Positions 20,601 through 26,305 of a stretch of DNA of 64,000 nt are shown piece after piece (within the stretch, counting starts at the first letter, position 1; each line of letters begins with the position of its first letter). Below the pieces are notes generated by a model. It searched no databases. It worked only from the letters and a program-made list of their open reading frames with translations, and was not told the origin of the DNA. The stretch spans positions 248,001 through 312,000 of the forward strand of contig NZ_SUKA01000003.1 in NCBI RefSeq assembly GCF_005049105.1, read 5' to 3'. This DNA comes from Sphingobacterium alkalisoli. GTDB taxonomy: Bacteria > Bacteroidota > Bacteroidia > Sphingobacteriales > Sphingobacteriaceae. The translations under genes were made by a program, and so were the position numbers.

Positions 20601-21015
20601 GTCTCAAGGTGATATCAATGATATGATGAACGAATCTGGGGTTGAGAAAATGCATTGGCTATTTAGACCTCTTTTTACTTTGGCTAACTCTCATGGAGGA
20701 CCTTTAGATTTCTCAGTTTATCATCTTCCGAGGTACTTTGATGATACACTTGTTGAGAATTATAATTTTGACACAGAGCTTCTAAAAGATAAGGGACCTA
20801 TATACATATTTAATAATTATGGCACAGCATATAATATGTTTGATGCAGGTAACTGGTTATGGGGTTATGCTCAACAGACGCTGGGGACCTCATCTGGTCA
20901 ATCTATTAAATGGGGAACCCTGTATAATTATCAAGATAGTAAGGCTGATAAAAGGGCTATCACAGAAGGGTGGTCGTATGGAGCCGGCTTTAGGAAAGTT
21001 GTTCACGGAAGATAA
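17614..21015 (+). CDS. DUF6443/RHS-repeat protein with variable C-terminal toxin-like tip
   Basis: I chose ATG 17614 (or 17620) because it gives a clear signal peptide (KKLLTIILLALLTVVTHGQ); the longer frame back to 17557 overlaps the previous gene. The protein has about 1133 residues. It starts with SIVLKPGFHIPSG, then VQYFDGLGRPSQVVGL of the DUF6443 region, many YD repeats, and the RHS-associated core [20 protein letters not shown] near residue 880. The core ends at DPDGM (922-926). Roughly 17650-20330 is much richer in G+C than the flanks, and composition drops at the tip. The design is that of a polymorphic toxin: a conserved shell and an exchangeable effector. Confidence 0.85.
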   Translation: MEMKKLLTIILLALLTVVTHGQSSNLELNTYSNQTSIRALQSIVLKPGFHIPSGKNVLLSIQQKPNIVSIPSSNQNYILTRTFRIPVKVAELGQVRTIEEENQTVQYFDGLGRPSQVVGLMASPEHRDIVQHIEYDGFGRKTHQYLPYVHSTGNGSYKTGGSTNVTSFYSKSSGNDIAGIVRTPNPYAVTVFENNPLDRVLEQGSPGAVWQPGTSRTANSGRTVVTDYGTNISNDVHLWKVNADDKSADGSGYYLPGKLYKTVVKDENWVSGKAGTVEEYKDFDDRAVLRRIWETESKKLETHYVYDIFGDLRYVVPPTVTGTGFTEASGDPVFDKYIYAYRYDEQRRLKEKKVPGKGREYVIYNKNDQPVLTQDSVQRVSGKWSYTKYDAFGRVTETGIYTNTASTQRTYMQVRALADAVTPQWEERMGSAAYTNRTFPTSGKTVHVVNYYDDYGFKASTVLAASGGLDSTAMVEGLLTGTKVSRDDGSAALLTVNYYDRRARMIESVSDNHLGGVDRATNTYSFTGELLTSRHQHQGSTSGAVTTLLTTNEYDHVGRLIETKKKVNAQAEVIQSQLVYNEIGQLKQKNLHSENSGTNFIYSIDYTYNERGWTKRIASPHFTEELRYNDPASGGTAQYNGNISQQLWGHGATTSSTFSYTYDKLNRLKNGTSTGTVMSEILTYDDMGNISTLTRDNSTAINYTYTGNRLTALTGGLNGSYLYDVNGNATLDRTAMAFTYNHLNLPKTATKSGTSVTYLYNAFGTKLRKASTVGGTTTQRDYIGGIEYNKVGSDPSTIEMMHTEEGYLQNSGGTYTYHYNLTDHLGNVRATLQRTTATTGTVIQKHDYYPFGKSKAIVTSGINKYLYNGKEVQGELGGQLDYGARFYDAEIGRWNVVDPLAEQGRRWSPYRYAYDNPLRFIDPDGMLEDDFVFDEEGRFKRIVENNEPDKLVIENSKTGKSSSYEFNDPKTDVAAIKYNMKKFGDDFKNISFINFVSQGDINDMMNESGVEKMHWLFRPLFTLANSHGGPLDFSVYHLPRYFDDTLVENYNFDTELLKDKGPIYIFNNYGTAYNMFDAGNWLWGYAQQTLGTSSGQSIKWGTLYNYQDSKADKRAITEGWSYGAGFRKVVHGR
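20392..21015 (+). other. Variable tip domain of the RHS protein (predicted effector)
   Basis: The last 207 residues after DPDGM are not RHS-like and are AT-rich. The segment SHGGPLDFSVYHLP followed by MFDAGNWLWGYAQQTLG resembles the GGPxDY ... GNxxYG pattern I associate with polymorphic toxin type 44 domains; this is recalled, not searched. A nuclease activity would be inference. The tip could also be an adhesive domain. Confidence 0.45.
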
Positions 21016-21021
21016 ACCATA

Positions 21022-21186
21022 ATGAAAAAGTATATACGTTGGTTAGTATATGTTCTAGCTGTTTTTTCGATTATTATAATAACGTTTGTTCTTTATCATA
21101 TGATAGACGCAAGAAGAACCGAGCGTCAGAAAAAGGTTTATGAAGAACGATTAGATCATTTTAAAAAAGTGAAGCCCGATCATTAG
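21022..21186 (+). CDS. Small membrane protein, candidate immunity protein
   Basis: A 54-residue ORF begins 6 bp after the RHS gene (ATG 21022, TAG 21184-21186). It reads MKKYIRWLVYVLAVFSIIII and so on: a single N-terminal membrane helix (about 7-27), then a charged Arg/Lys/Glu tail (RRTERQKKVYEERLDHFKK). Its place right behind a toxin-like tip is where immunity genes sit, but it is shorter than most known ones. Its stop codon lies in the loop of a terminator hairpin. It may instead be an unrelated membrane peptide. Confidence 0.5.
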   Translation: MKKYIRWLVYVLAVFSIIIITFVLYHMIDARRTERQKKVYEERLDHFKKVKPDH

Positions 21187-21195
21187 ATCGGGCTT
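21172..21195 (+). terminator. Terminator hairpin overlapping the small gene's stop
   Basis: The perfect 10-bp stem AAGCCCGATC / GATCGGGCTT has a 4-nt loop ATTA. The downstream T run is short (TTTATTG). It marks the end of the intact RHS transcript. Confidence 0.75.
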
Positions 21196-21240
21196 TATTG
21201 ATTCTATAGACTATAAGCTCTACGTGCCTTTGCATCTCTT

Positions 21241-21783
21241 ATGTACGTATCAATAAGATCGTACAACGTCTACTTCTTATTTTCCTCGAGCTGTTCCACA
21301 AATGGAAGAGAAGTGTTAAGTGGAGAAGAGCGTGGCGATGATGTAAATTGGAAATCAATCTATAATGAGTGGGCTAACGGAACAGGGCCTGTTCGTAGTA
21401 TATTCGAGGGCGATCATGAAGCAAATAATCAAATACAGAGCGACTATCTTTATGGTATTGCTATTCGAGAATTTAACGACTCAGGCTTGTCAAAAAGTAG
21501 AACAAACGTTGATTTCTGGCCAATAGTCGATAATATTTTAGTTGGAACACATAATACGCAAGTTCAAATGATGGGTAGTTATAACGCAAGTTTTTATAAA
21601 TTAGGAAATAAGACTCTATCCTTAATCCAAGATTCTAAATCGGGAACTTCGTTTTATTATCATCTACCTGTACAAAGGTATTAAAGAGGCTCAGTAACGC
21701 ATTTTCGTCCTGATGGAAGTTGGTACTATAACGAGAAAGAGACCAATACCTATCAGGCATACCTGTTTTTTTCTAAAAAATGA
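21241..21783 (+). pseudogene. Orphan RHS tip domain with an in-frame nonsense codon
   Basis: The frame from 21241 encodes a domain with IYNEWANGTGPVRSIFEGDH, MMGSYNASFYKLGNKTLSL and SGTSFYYHLPVQRY, then a TAA at 21682-21684. The same frame continues without a break as RGSVTHFRPDGSWYYNEKET and AYLFFSKK to TGA at 21781-21783. I recognise this pattern as a C-terminal domain attached to other Bacteroidota RHS-like proteins. Here no signal peptide, core or promoter is joined to it. It is best read as a displaced tip cassette inactivated by one substitution. Confidence 0.7.
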
Positions 21784-21826
21784 AAACCGAAAGAAGTTTA
21801 TAGAAAAATAGATTGAATTTTGTCGA

Positions 21827-21967
21827 TATTATGATTACGGAGCGAGGTTCTACGATGTGGAGATAGGTAGGTGGAACGTGGTGGATCCGCTGGCAGAGGA
21901 TTATGATCCATGGTCTCCATATGTGTATACACTAAATAATCCAATCCGTTTTGTTGATCCGATATGA
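21827..21967 (+). pseudogene. Fragment of an RHS core end (second copy)
   Basis: This stretch translates as [20 protein letters not shown] and then [20 protein letters not shown], ending RFVDPI and TGA. It is a near copy of the core end of the intact RHS protein ([20 protein letters not shown]), stopping where DPDGM should be. The downstream 21968-22060 holds a possible short tip remnant (KFPWTFIPGVGHNTTDGYTN). Core copies of this kind are what allow tip exchange by recombination. Confidence 0.85.
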
Positions 21968-22071
21968 TTTTAAATTAAATTCCCTTGGACTTTTATTCCT
22001 GGAGTAGGACATAATACGACCGACGGTTATACAAATCTATTTAACATAATATAAATTATAAGACTAAAGTA

Positions 22072-22139
22072 GGAACGTCAAAATGAACGTTCCGTGCGTT
22101 TACTAGAACGTTAACATGGATTCGTACTGAAATACGAAT
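22072..22139. repeat. Two short hairpins between RHS debris and the AraC gene
   Basis: GGAACGT (22072-22078) pairs with ACGTTCC (22087-22093), and ATTCGTA (22120-22126) pairs with TACGAAT (22133-22139). Neither has a T run, so terminator function is doubtful. They may be operator-like or chance. Confidence 0.4.
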
Positions 22140-22242
22140 TCTTTACAGATAAAAATGTAAAATCTTATTTAACATAACTATTGGCGCGGTTTCTTTTTCA
22201 AAAAAATCGTATCTTACGGTATCATCAATTATCGCTTAAAAA

Positions 22243-23211
22243 ATGCCACAGAAAAATATCTTCAATTTATGGAAAGAAACCATATCGGCTAAACCCATAT
22301 CAAAAGATACGTTCAAAAGCATGCATCTTGCGGTACTGCATCAAGCTGTACAACAAAAGCAAACCGAACAACTTTTTCTCATTCAATTTGACATACAAGA
22401 TTTTGTTCTTTACGAATCAAAAGGATATCTACAATCCATCACAAACCTCTCTTTACCTACAAAAGACATGGAAATCCTGTGGCTTGGTTTTCAATTTCAT
22501 GGAAAATCAACATTCTCCAGCGGAAAAGTCACTGGATCTGATACTTTATTTTCGTTTATATCAACAACCGATAATCAATGTCTGACGCTTGCTGCCGAAA
22601 AACATTGGGCACTATTTTTGGGCATATTCGGGGCGTCCAAACAGCAATTACTGACCGAATTACCCTTGTTGCGAGCCCAATATGAACAACAGCAAAACAA
22701 CATTTTAAAGGCTATCCCTATATCCAATTCAGATAGACAGACTTTTGAAAGCTTATCCAAAATGGTTTTTGGGCCATTTTCTACCATACACCATATTGGA
22801 CAATTGATACTAAAAACGTACACGAATTATACACAACAGCTAATCCGACGTATTAAACAGGATAAAAAAGAACCCCAAATCCAGCTTTACCACCAAGCTA
22901 TTGCCTTTATACGGGAAAACTATATGGACCAGACCTTAAGTCGTGAAAAAATTGCCGATGCACTTCACTGTTCGATCCGAAGTTTGAACCGTGCCTTTGA
23001 AGGGAGACCATCTTCAGTAAATGCGACGATCCTTTCGCTCCGGTTGTATAAAGGTCGGGCGTTGTTGCGTGATCAACTCGAACTCTCTGTCGAGCAGATT
23101 GCCCTTATTCTGTATTTTCCAGATGCAAAACACTTTGCCGTTCAGTACAAAAAATACTTTCACAAAACACCTCGTGAGGATCGAAAAACGATTGCAACCC
23201 GAAAGGAATAG
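22243..23211 (+). CDS. AraC-family transcriptional regulator
   Basis: The last 100 residues form the AraC/XylS double helix-turn-helix: AIAFIRENYMDQTLSREKIA, DALHCSIRSLNRAFEGR, then LSVEQIALILYFPDAKHFAVQYKKYFHKTP. The N-terminal 200 residues do not look like a sugar-cupin and are not recognised; they resemble the long ligand part seen in many Sphingobacterium AraC proteins. The gene sits between RHS remnants and the CTAG repeat array, which begins 22 bp after its stop. Its target is unknown. Confidence 0.85.
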   Translation: MPQKNIFNLWKETISAKPISKDTFKSMHLAVLHQAVQQKQTEQLFLIQFDIQDFVLYESKGYLQSITNLSLPTKDMEILWLGFQFHGKSTFSSGKVTGSDTLFSFISTTDNQCLTLAAEKHWALFLGIFGASKQQLLTELPLLRAQYEQQQNNILKAIPISNSDRQTFESLSKMVFGPFSTIHHIGQLILKTYTNYTQQLIRRIKQDKKEPQIQLYHQAIAFIRENYMDQTLSREKIADALHCSIRSLNRAFEGRPSSVNATILSLRLYKGRALLRDQLELSVEQIALILYFPDAKHFAVQYKKYFHKTPREDRKTIATRKE

Positions 23212-23462
23212 CCATCAGTCGGAACCAAACAGCTAGCTATCCTGATCTAAATGCTAGCTATTTTGCCGTAACTCCTGACCTCTCGCTTTAAACAGCTAGG
23301 TATTTTGTCCTGAAAGCTACACGTTCGGTTCGGCAAGCTAGCTGCCCTGTATATTTAGCTAGGTGTTTGAATAAGATATCTAGCTTCTCTTTTAAAATAG
23401 CTTGGTTTTCTATTTCACAAGCTAGCAATCCTGTTGTTTTACCTAGCTCTTCGAACAGGATA

Positions 23463-23510
23463 GCTAGGTATTTTCTTACGATAGCCAGCTATCGTAAGAA
23501 AATACCTAGC
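23463..23510. repeat. Perfect inverted repeat inside the CTAG array
   Basis: Two 23-bp arms (23463-23485 and 23488-23510) are exact reverse complements around a 2-nt centre (CA). The left arm begins GCTAGGTATTTTCTTACG. It comprises one forward and one inverted 21-bp unit. This could extrude as a cruciform or form a very stable RNA hairpin. Confidence 0.95.
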
Positions 23511-23526
23511 CTTCAAAAGAAAATCG

Positions 23527-23572
23527 CTAGGTGTTTTGTCAGAACAGCTAGCTATCCTGACAAAACACCTAG
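23527..23572. repeat. Second inverted unit pair inside the CTAG array
   Basis: Arms CTAGGTGTTTTGTCAG (23527-23542) and CTGACAAAACACCTAG (23557-23572) are exact reverse complements. The 14-nt middle contains AGCTAGCT and can nearly pair with itself. Its arms differ in sequence from those of the pair at 23463-23510, so each hairpin kept its own matching arms. Confidence 0.92.
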
Positions 23573-23611
23573 GAGTCGGCTTTTTTAACATTGCTAACTA
23601 TTTTAGCTAAA

Positions 23612-23743
23612 AAGTGGACTTTAAGACCACTTAAACCTACATTTCAAACTAGAAAACCATATTATTTTGTGTTAAAAAGGTTTGTTTTTGGGCCAGAAAC
23701 TTTTTAAGACACCCCCTAAAATTGGCTCAAAAACAAACCTTTT
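23612..23743. repeat. Two further inverted repeats between the array and the next gene
   Basis: AAGTGG ... CCACTT forms an imperfect 21-bp palindrome at 23612-23632. A 20-bp arm at 23675-23694 (AAAAGGTTTGTTTTTGGGCC) pairs with 23724-23743 with one mismatch around a 29-nt loop. The second resembles a large terminator or transposon-end-like repeat, but no transposase gene lies between the arms. With the array, nearly all of 23212-23807 is structured; no gene is supported there. Confidence 0.8.
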
Positions 23744-23807
23744 CCGGCCCTTTATCCCCCACCTTTGTAATGTTATATAATTTATTATTTATTTAAAATT
23801 TAAAAAC

Positions 23808-24419
23808 ATGGTAAAACCTATTTACAAAAGTAATGATGCAACAGAACTGTTGCGTTATGCAGAGAGCATCTTATTAAAGATGACGACTAATTCAGATTTA
23901 TTTCCTGAGCCAGTCCCCAGTTTAACGACACTCGAAGGTCACCTGAATGCATATCGGGATGCGTATGCCGAAGCTCGCTTTCGGGACAAGCGGGCTGTTA
24001 TCCTAAAGGGACAAAAAGGAAAAGACCTGCAAGAAACTATTTACAGACTATCGCATTATGTAGACGCCGTCGCCAAGGGTGATGAAGCCATGATCGTAGC
24101 TGCGGGCTTTAGTTTCACACGCCCTACCACCAATCGTATAGGCAGGACACCACAGGCGGAAAACCTCCGGATAGAAAATGTACAGGTCGGTACGGGCATT
24201 CTCCGCGTGCGGGTCAAACCTTGGAAACACGCACGTCTGTATCAATTCGAGTACCGAAAAAAGGGAACGGAGGAGCCCTGGACATCTATTCTGCATAGCA
24301 ATTCGATGTTGGAGGTCCGTGATCTGGAAATGATGTACACCTATGAGTTCCGCGTATCTTATCTAGGAACAGATACCATTACCAATTTTAGTGATATTGC
24401 CAACGCACTCGTGGTTTAA
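23808..24419 (+). CDS. Conserved protein with C-terminal fibronectin type III-like domain
   Basis: The 203 residues have a helical N-terminal half (TELLRYAESILLKMTTNSDL, FRDKRAVILKGQKGKDLQET) and a C-terminal beta-rich half. The latter (LRVRVKPWKHARLYQFEYRK, LEMMYTYEFRVSYLGTDT) fits a fibronectin III fold. I recall similar unassigned proteins in Sphingobacterium and relatives. No signal peptide or membrane helix is visible, so it is probably cytoplasmic. The function is unknown. It follows the structured repeat region and ends at a strong terminator. Confidence 0.75.
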   Translation: MVKPIYKSNDATELLRYAESILLKMTTNSDLFPEPVPSLTTLEGHLNAYRDAYAEARFRDKRAVILKGQKGKDLQETIYRLSHYVDAVAKGDEAMIVAAGFSFTRPTTNRIGRTPQAENLRIENVQVGTGILRVRVKPWKHARLYQFEYRKKGTEEPWTSILHSNSMLEVRDLEMMYTYEFRVSYLGTDTITNFSDIANALVV

Positions 24420-24422
24420 CAG

Positions 24423-24472
24423 AAAGAACCTTCATGACTGCTTGCCTATTAAGGCTGTCATGAAGGTTCTTT
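24423..24472 (+). terminator. Intrinsic terminator after the Fn3-like gene
   Basis: A 16-bp perfect stem (AAAGAACCTTCATGAC / GTCATGAAGGTTCTTT) has an 18-nt loop that may form a small inner stem. The tail is TTTATA. Confidence 0.85.
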
Positions 24473-24514
24473 ATACCCTTGAAGTTTTATTTATTTTACT
24501 ACTTTTATATTGTT

Positions 24515-25171
24515 ATGATGAATACGAAAAAAACATCCACCCCTCACCCTTTAAGGACGATCATGCTCCGATTTAACCCTACGATCACAGCACCTGATTT
24601 TGAGACATTAGCATTGGAATATTACCACGAAATACACGACCGCACCGGGGAAATCCGACAGCGCATCAAACAAGCAAGAACCCCACTCCCCTCGTTCGGT
24701 TTCCAACTCGAAGAAGTGGAAGAACTGCTTCGCCGAGGCCAAGAAAAGTTCCGTCACCTCGAAATGATGACTTCCGATAATCCCGAAAAAGACACGGTAC
24801 ATGTACAACTTAAAGCGGTATTGACAAGCATCGACGAAATTTTAGAAGATTTTGTACCCGAATTGGTAGACGCAGCCAGTGCTTACTATGCGTATGAAGA
24901 TTACATTGTACAGCATGAACAGTGGATGAACGAAGTGGCATTTCCGCAGTTTGACAAAATATTTGACAATTATCAAGCCTGTTCGCTGGACATGGTATCC
25001 TTTGACCGCGATCTAGAGGATTTTAAAGGAGCATTGCATTATGTAAAACAGCAGGAAGGAAAATACATTGAAGCCATGAACGAGCTCATAGAAAGATATT
25101 CAGATTTGAATGAGGAAATAGGCAATTTATTTGAACAGGTAGAGATATTTGATGACAAACCACTTCCCTAG
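24515..25171 (+). CDS. Uncharacterised acidic helical protein
   Basis: I do not recognise this protein of about 218 residues. It is acidic and almost entirely helical, with likely coiled coils at YYHEIHDRTGEIRQRIKQAR, FQLEEVEELLRRGQEKFRHL and IEAMNELIERYSDLNEEIGN. The frame opens with a TTG at 24479; ATGs at 24515 and 24518 are better, and ATG 24563 is also plausible because AAGGA lies 5 bp before it. It has no signal peptide. It stands alone between two terminated units. Confidence 0.6.
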   Translation: MMNTKKTSTPHPLRTIMLRFNPTITAPDFETLALEYYHEIHDRTGEIRQRIKQARTPLPSFGFQLEEVEELLRRGQEKFRHLEMMTSDNPEKDTVHVQLKAVLTSIDEILEDFVPELVDAASAYYAYEDYIVQHEQWMNEVAFPQFDKIFDNYQACSLDMVSFDRDLEDFKGALHYVKQQEGKYIEAMNELIERYSDLNEEIGNLFEQVEIFDDKPLP

Positions 25172-25269
25172 TTCTTCTTTTGCCAGTATCTCTTATGTTT
25201 GTCAAAAACGAGCATAGGAGATATTATTTACATCATTTTCCTTACTTTTGATCTTAATCCAAACGCGAA

Positions 25270-26151
25270 ATGTCATCAAAAGCAGATAACGCAATTAAAA
25301 CGACTTACTTTAGTATTTTAGTGAATCTGCTTTTAGCGGTTGTAAAATGGCTCGCGGGATTTTTCGGCAATTCTTTTGCCTTAATTGCCGACGCCATAGA
25401 ATCTACAGCAGACATCTTTTCATCCGTACTTGTATTATTGGGGATTAAATATTCTAAACGCCCTGCCGATGAGACGCATCCCTATGGTCATGGTCGTATC
25501 GAACCATTAATTACTTTTATGGTGGTTATTTTTTTAGTAATTTCTGCTACTGTTATTGCTTATCAAAGTGTAATTAATCTACAAACTCCACACGAACCGC
25601 CTAAAGCATGGACGTTAATTGTTCTGGGAGCTATTATAATCTGGAAAGAAACTACCTATCAAATTATCATGCGCAAAGGCAAGGAATTAAATAGCTCCAC
25701 ACTGAAGGCTGAAGCCTGGCACCACCGTGCTGATGCGATTACTTCCGTCGCAGCTTTTATTGGTATTTCCATTGCCCTATGGTTCGGCGATGGATACGAG
25801 TCTGCTGATGATTGGGCAGCTTTACTTGCTTCCGTACTAATTATATACAACTGTTATAAAATATTCAGACCGGCCTTGGGCGAAATAATGGACGAAAATC
25901 TACACATTGATCTTGTTAATGACGTGCGTGAAAAATCGCTTGACGTAGCTGGCGTAATGGCCACCGATAAATGTTTCGTGCGCAAAGTCGGGATGGAATA
26001 TTTAGTAGATCTACAAGCTGTTGTATCACCAGATATAAGTGTAAAAGACGGTCATGATATAGCACATGCCTTAAAGGATTACTTAATGCAGAATTTTCCA
26101 GATATTGGCAACGTATTCGTTCATATAGAGCCGTTCAGTGAAATAAAATAA
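25270..26151 (+). CDS. Cation diffusion facilitator (zinc/iron efflux)
   Basis: The 293 residues show the CDF layout of six membrane helices and a cytoplasmic C-terminal ferredoxin-like domain. The metal site residues are in SFALIADAIESTADIF (Asp41, Asp48) and in AEAWHHRADAITS. The loop KRPADETHPYGHGRIEPL is diagnostic. It exports divalent cations (Zn, Fe, Cd or similar) in exchange for protons across the inner membrane. It is closest in style to FieF, but the metal cannot be assigned. No regulator is adjacent. Confidence 0.9.
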   Translation: MSSKADNAIKTTYFSILVNLLLAVVKWLAGFFGNSFALIADAIESTADIFSSVLVLLGIKYSKRPADETHPYGHGRIEPLITFMVVIFLVISATVIAYQSVINLQTPHEPPKAWTLIVLGAIIIWKETTYQIIMRKGKELNSSTLKAEAWHHRADAITSVAAFIGISIALWFGDGYESADDWAALLASVLIIYNCYKIFRPALGEIMDENLHIDLVNDVREKSLDVAGVMATDKCFVRKVGMEYLVDLQAVVSPDISVKDGHDIAHALKDYLMQNFPDIGNVFVHIEPFSEIK

Positions 26152-26305
26152 GTCAGTTAGCTTAAAAAAGTAAATAGTCCCCCCTACTTACGTTCCTAGG
26201 TATTTCCTCATACGAATAAAAATATATGTATTAGTCACTAAGCGTTAGCTTATAAAATGAATTTTCAGTAAATTCGCCAGTATTTCAATAAAAATTCCTT
26301 AAAAA

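Larger units (their letters stand above)
23233..23589. repeat. Phased 21-bp CTAG array, 17 units
   Basis: CTAG occurs at 23233, 23254, 23296, 23338, 23359, 23380, 23422, 23443, 23464, 23506, 23527, 23548 and 23569. Single- or double-base variants fill the other phase positions (23275 CTGA, 23317 CTAC, 23401 CTTG, 23485 CCAG). All 17 positions are exact multiples of 21 bp apart, and I found no off-phase CTAG. The consensus is AG-CTAG-S-TATYYTG followed by a variable part. Units occur in two orientations (CTAGGTRTTTTGTC and its reverse), so neighbours can pair. Twenty-one bp is two helical turns and also seven codons. No repeat family is recognised. Confidence 0.93.

Noticed and set aside
22181..22585. 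A 134-residue gene overlapping the AraC regulator start
   Set aside because: It lies in another frame of a recognised regulator and starts with a non-ATG codon. It has no family features.
23367..23588. A 73-residue protein gene inside the CTAG array
   Set aside because: It needs a TTG start, has no promoter, its residues follow the 21-bp DNA period, and the frame is open only because of that period.
23233..23589. CRISPR array or integron cassette array
   Set aside because: The conserved part is only about 4-10 bp and the spacing is 21 bp, so there is no repeat of 24-40 bp with unique spacers. No cas gene or integrase is near, and attC-type core sites (GTTRRRY) are absent.
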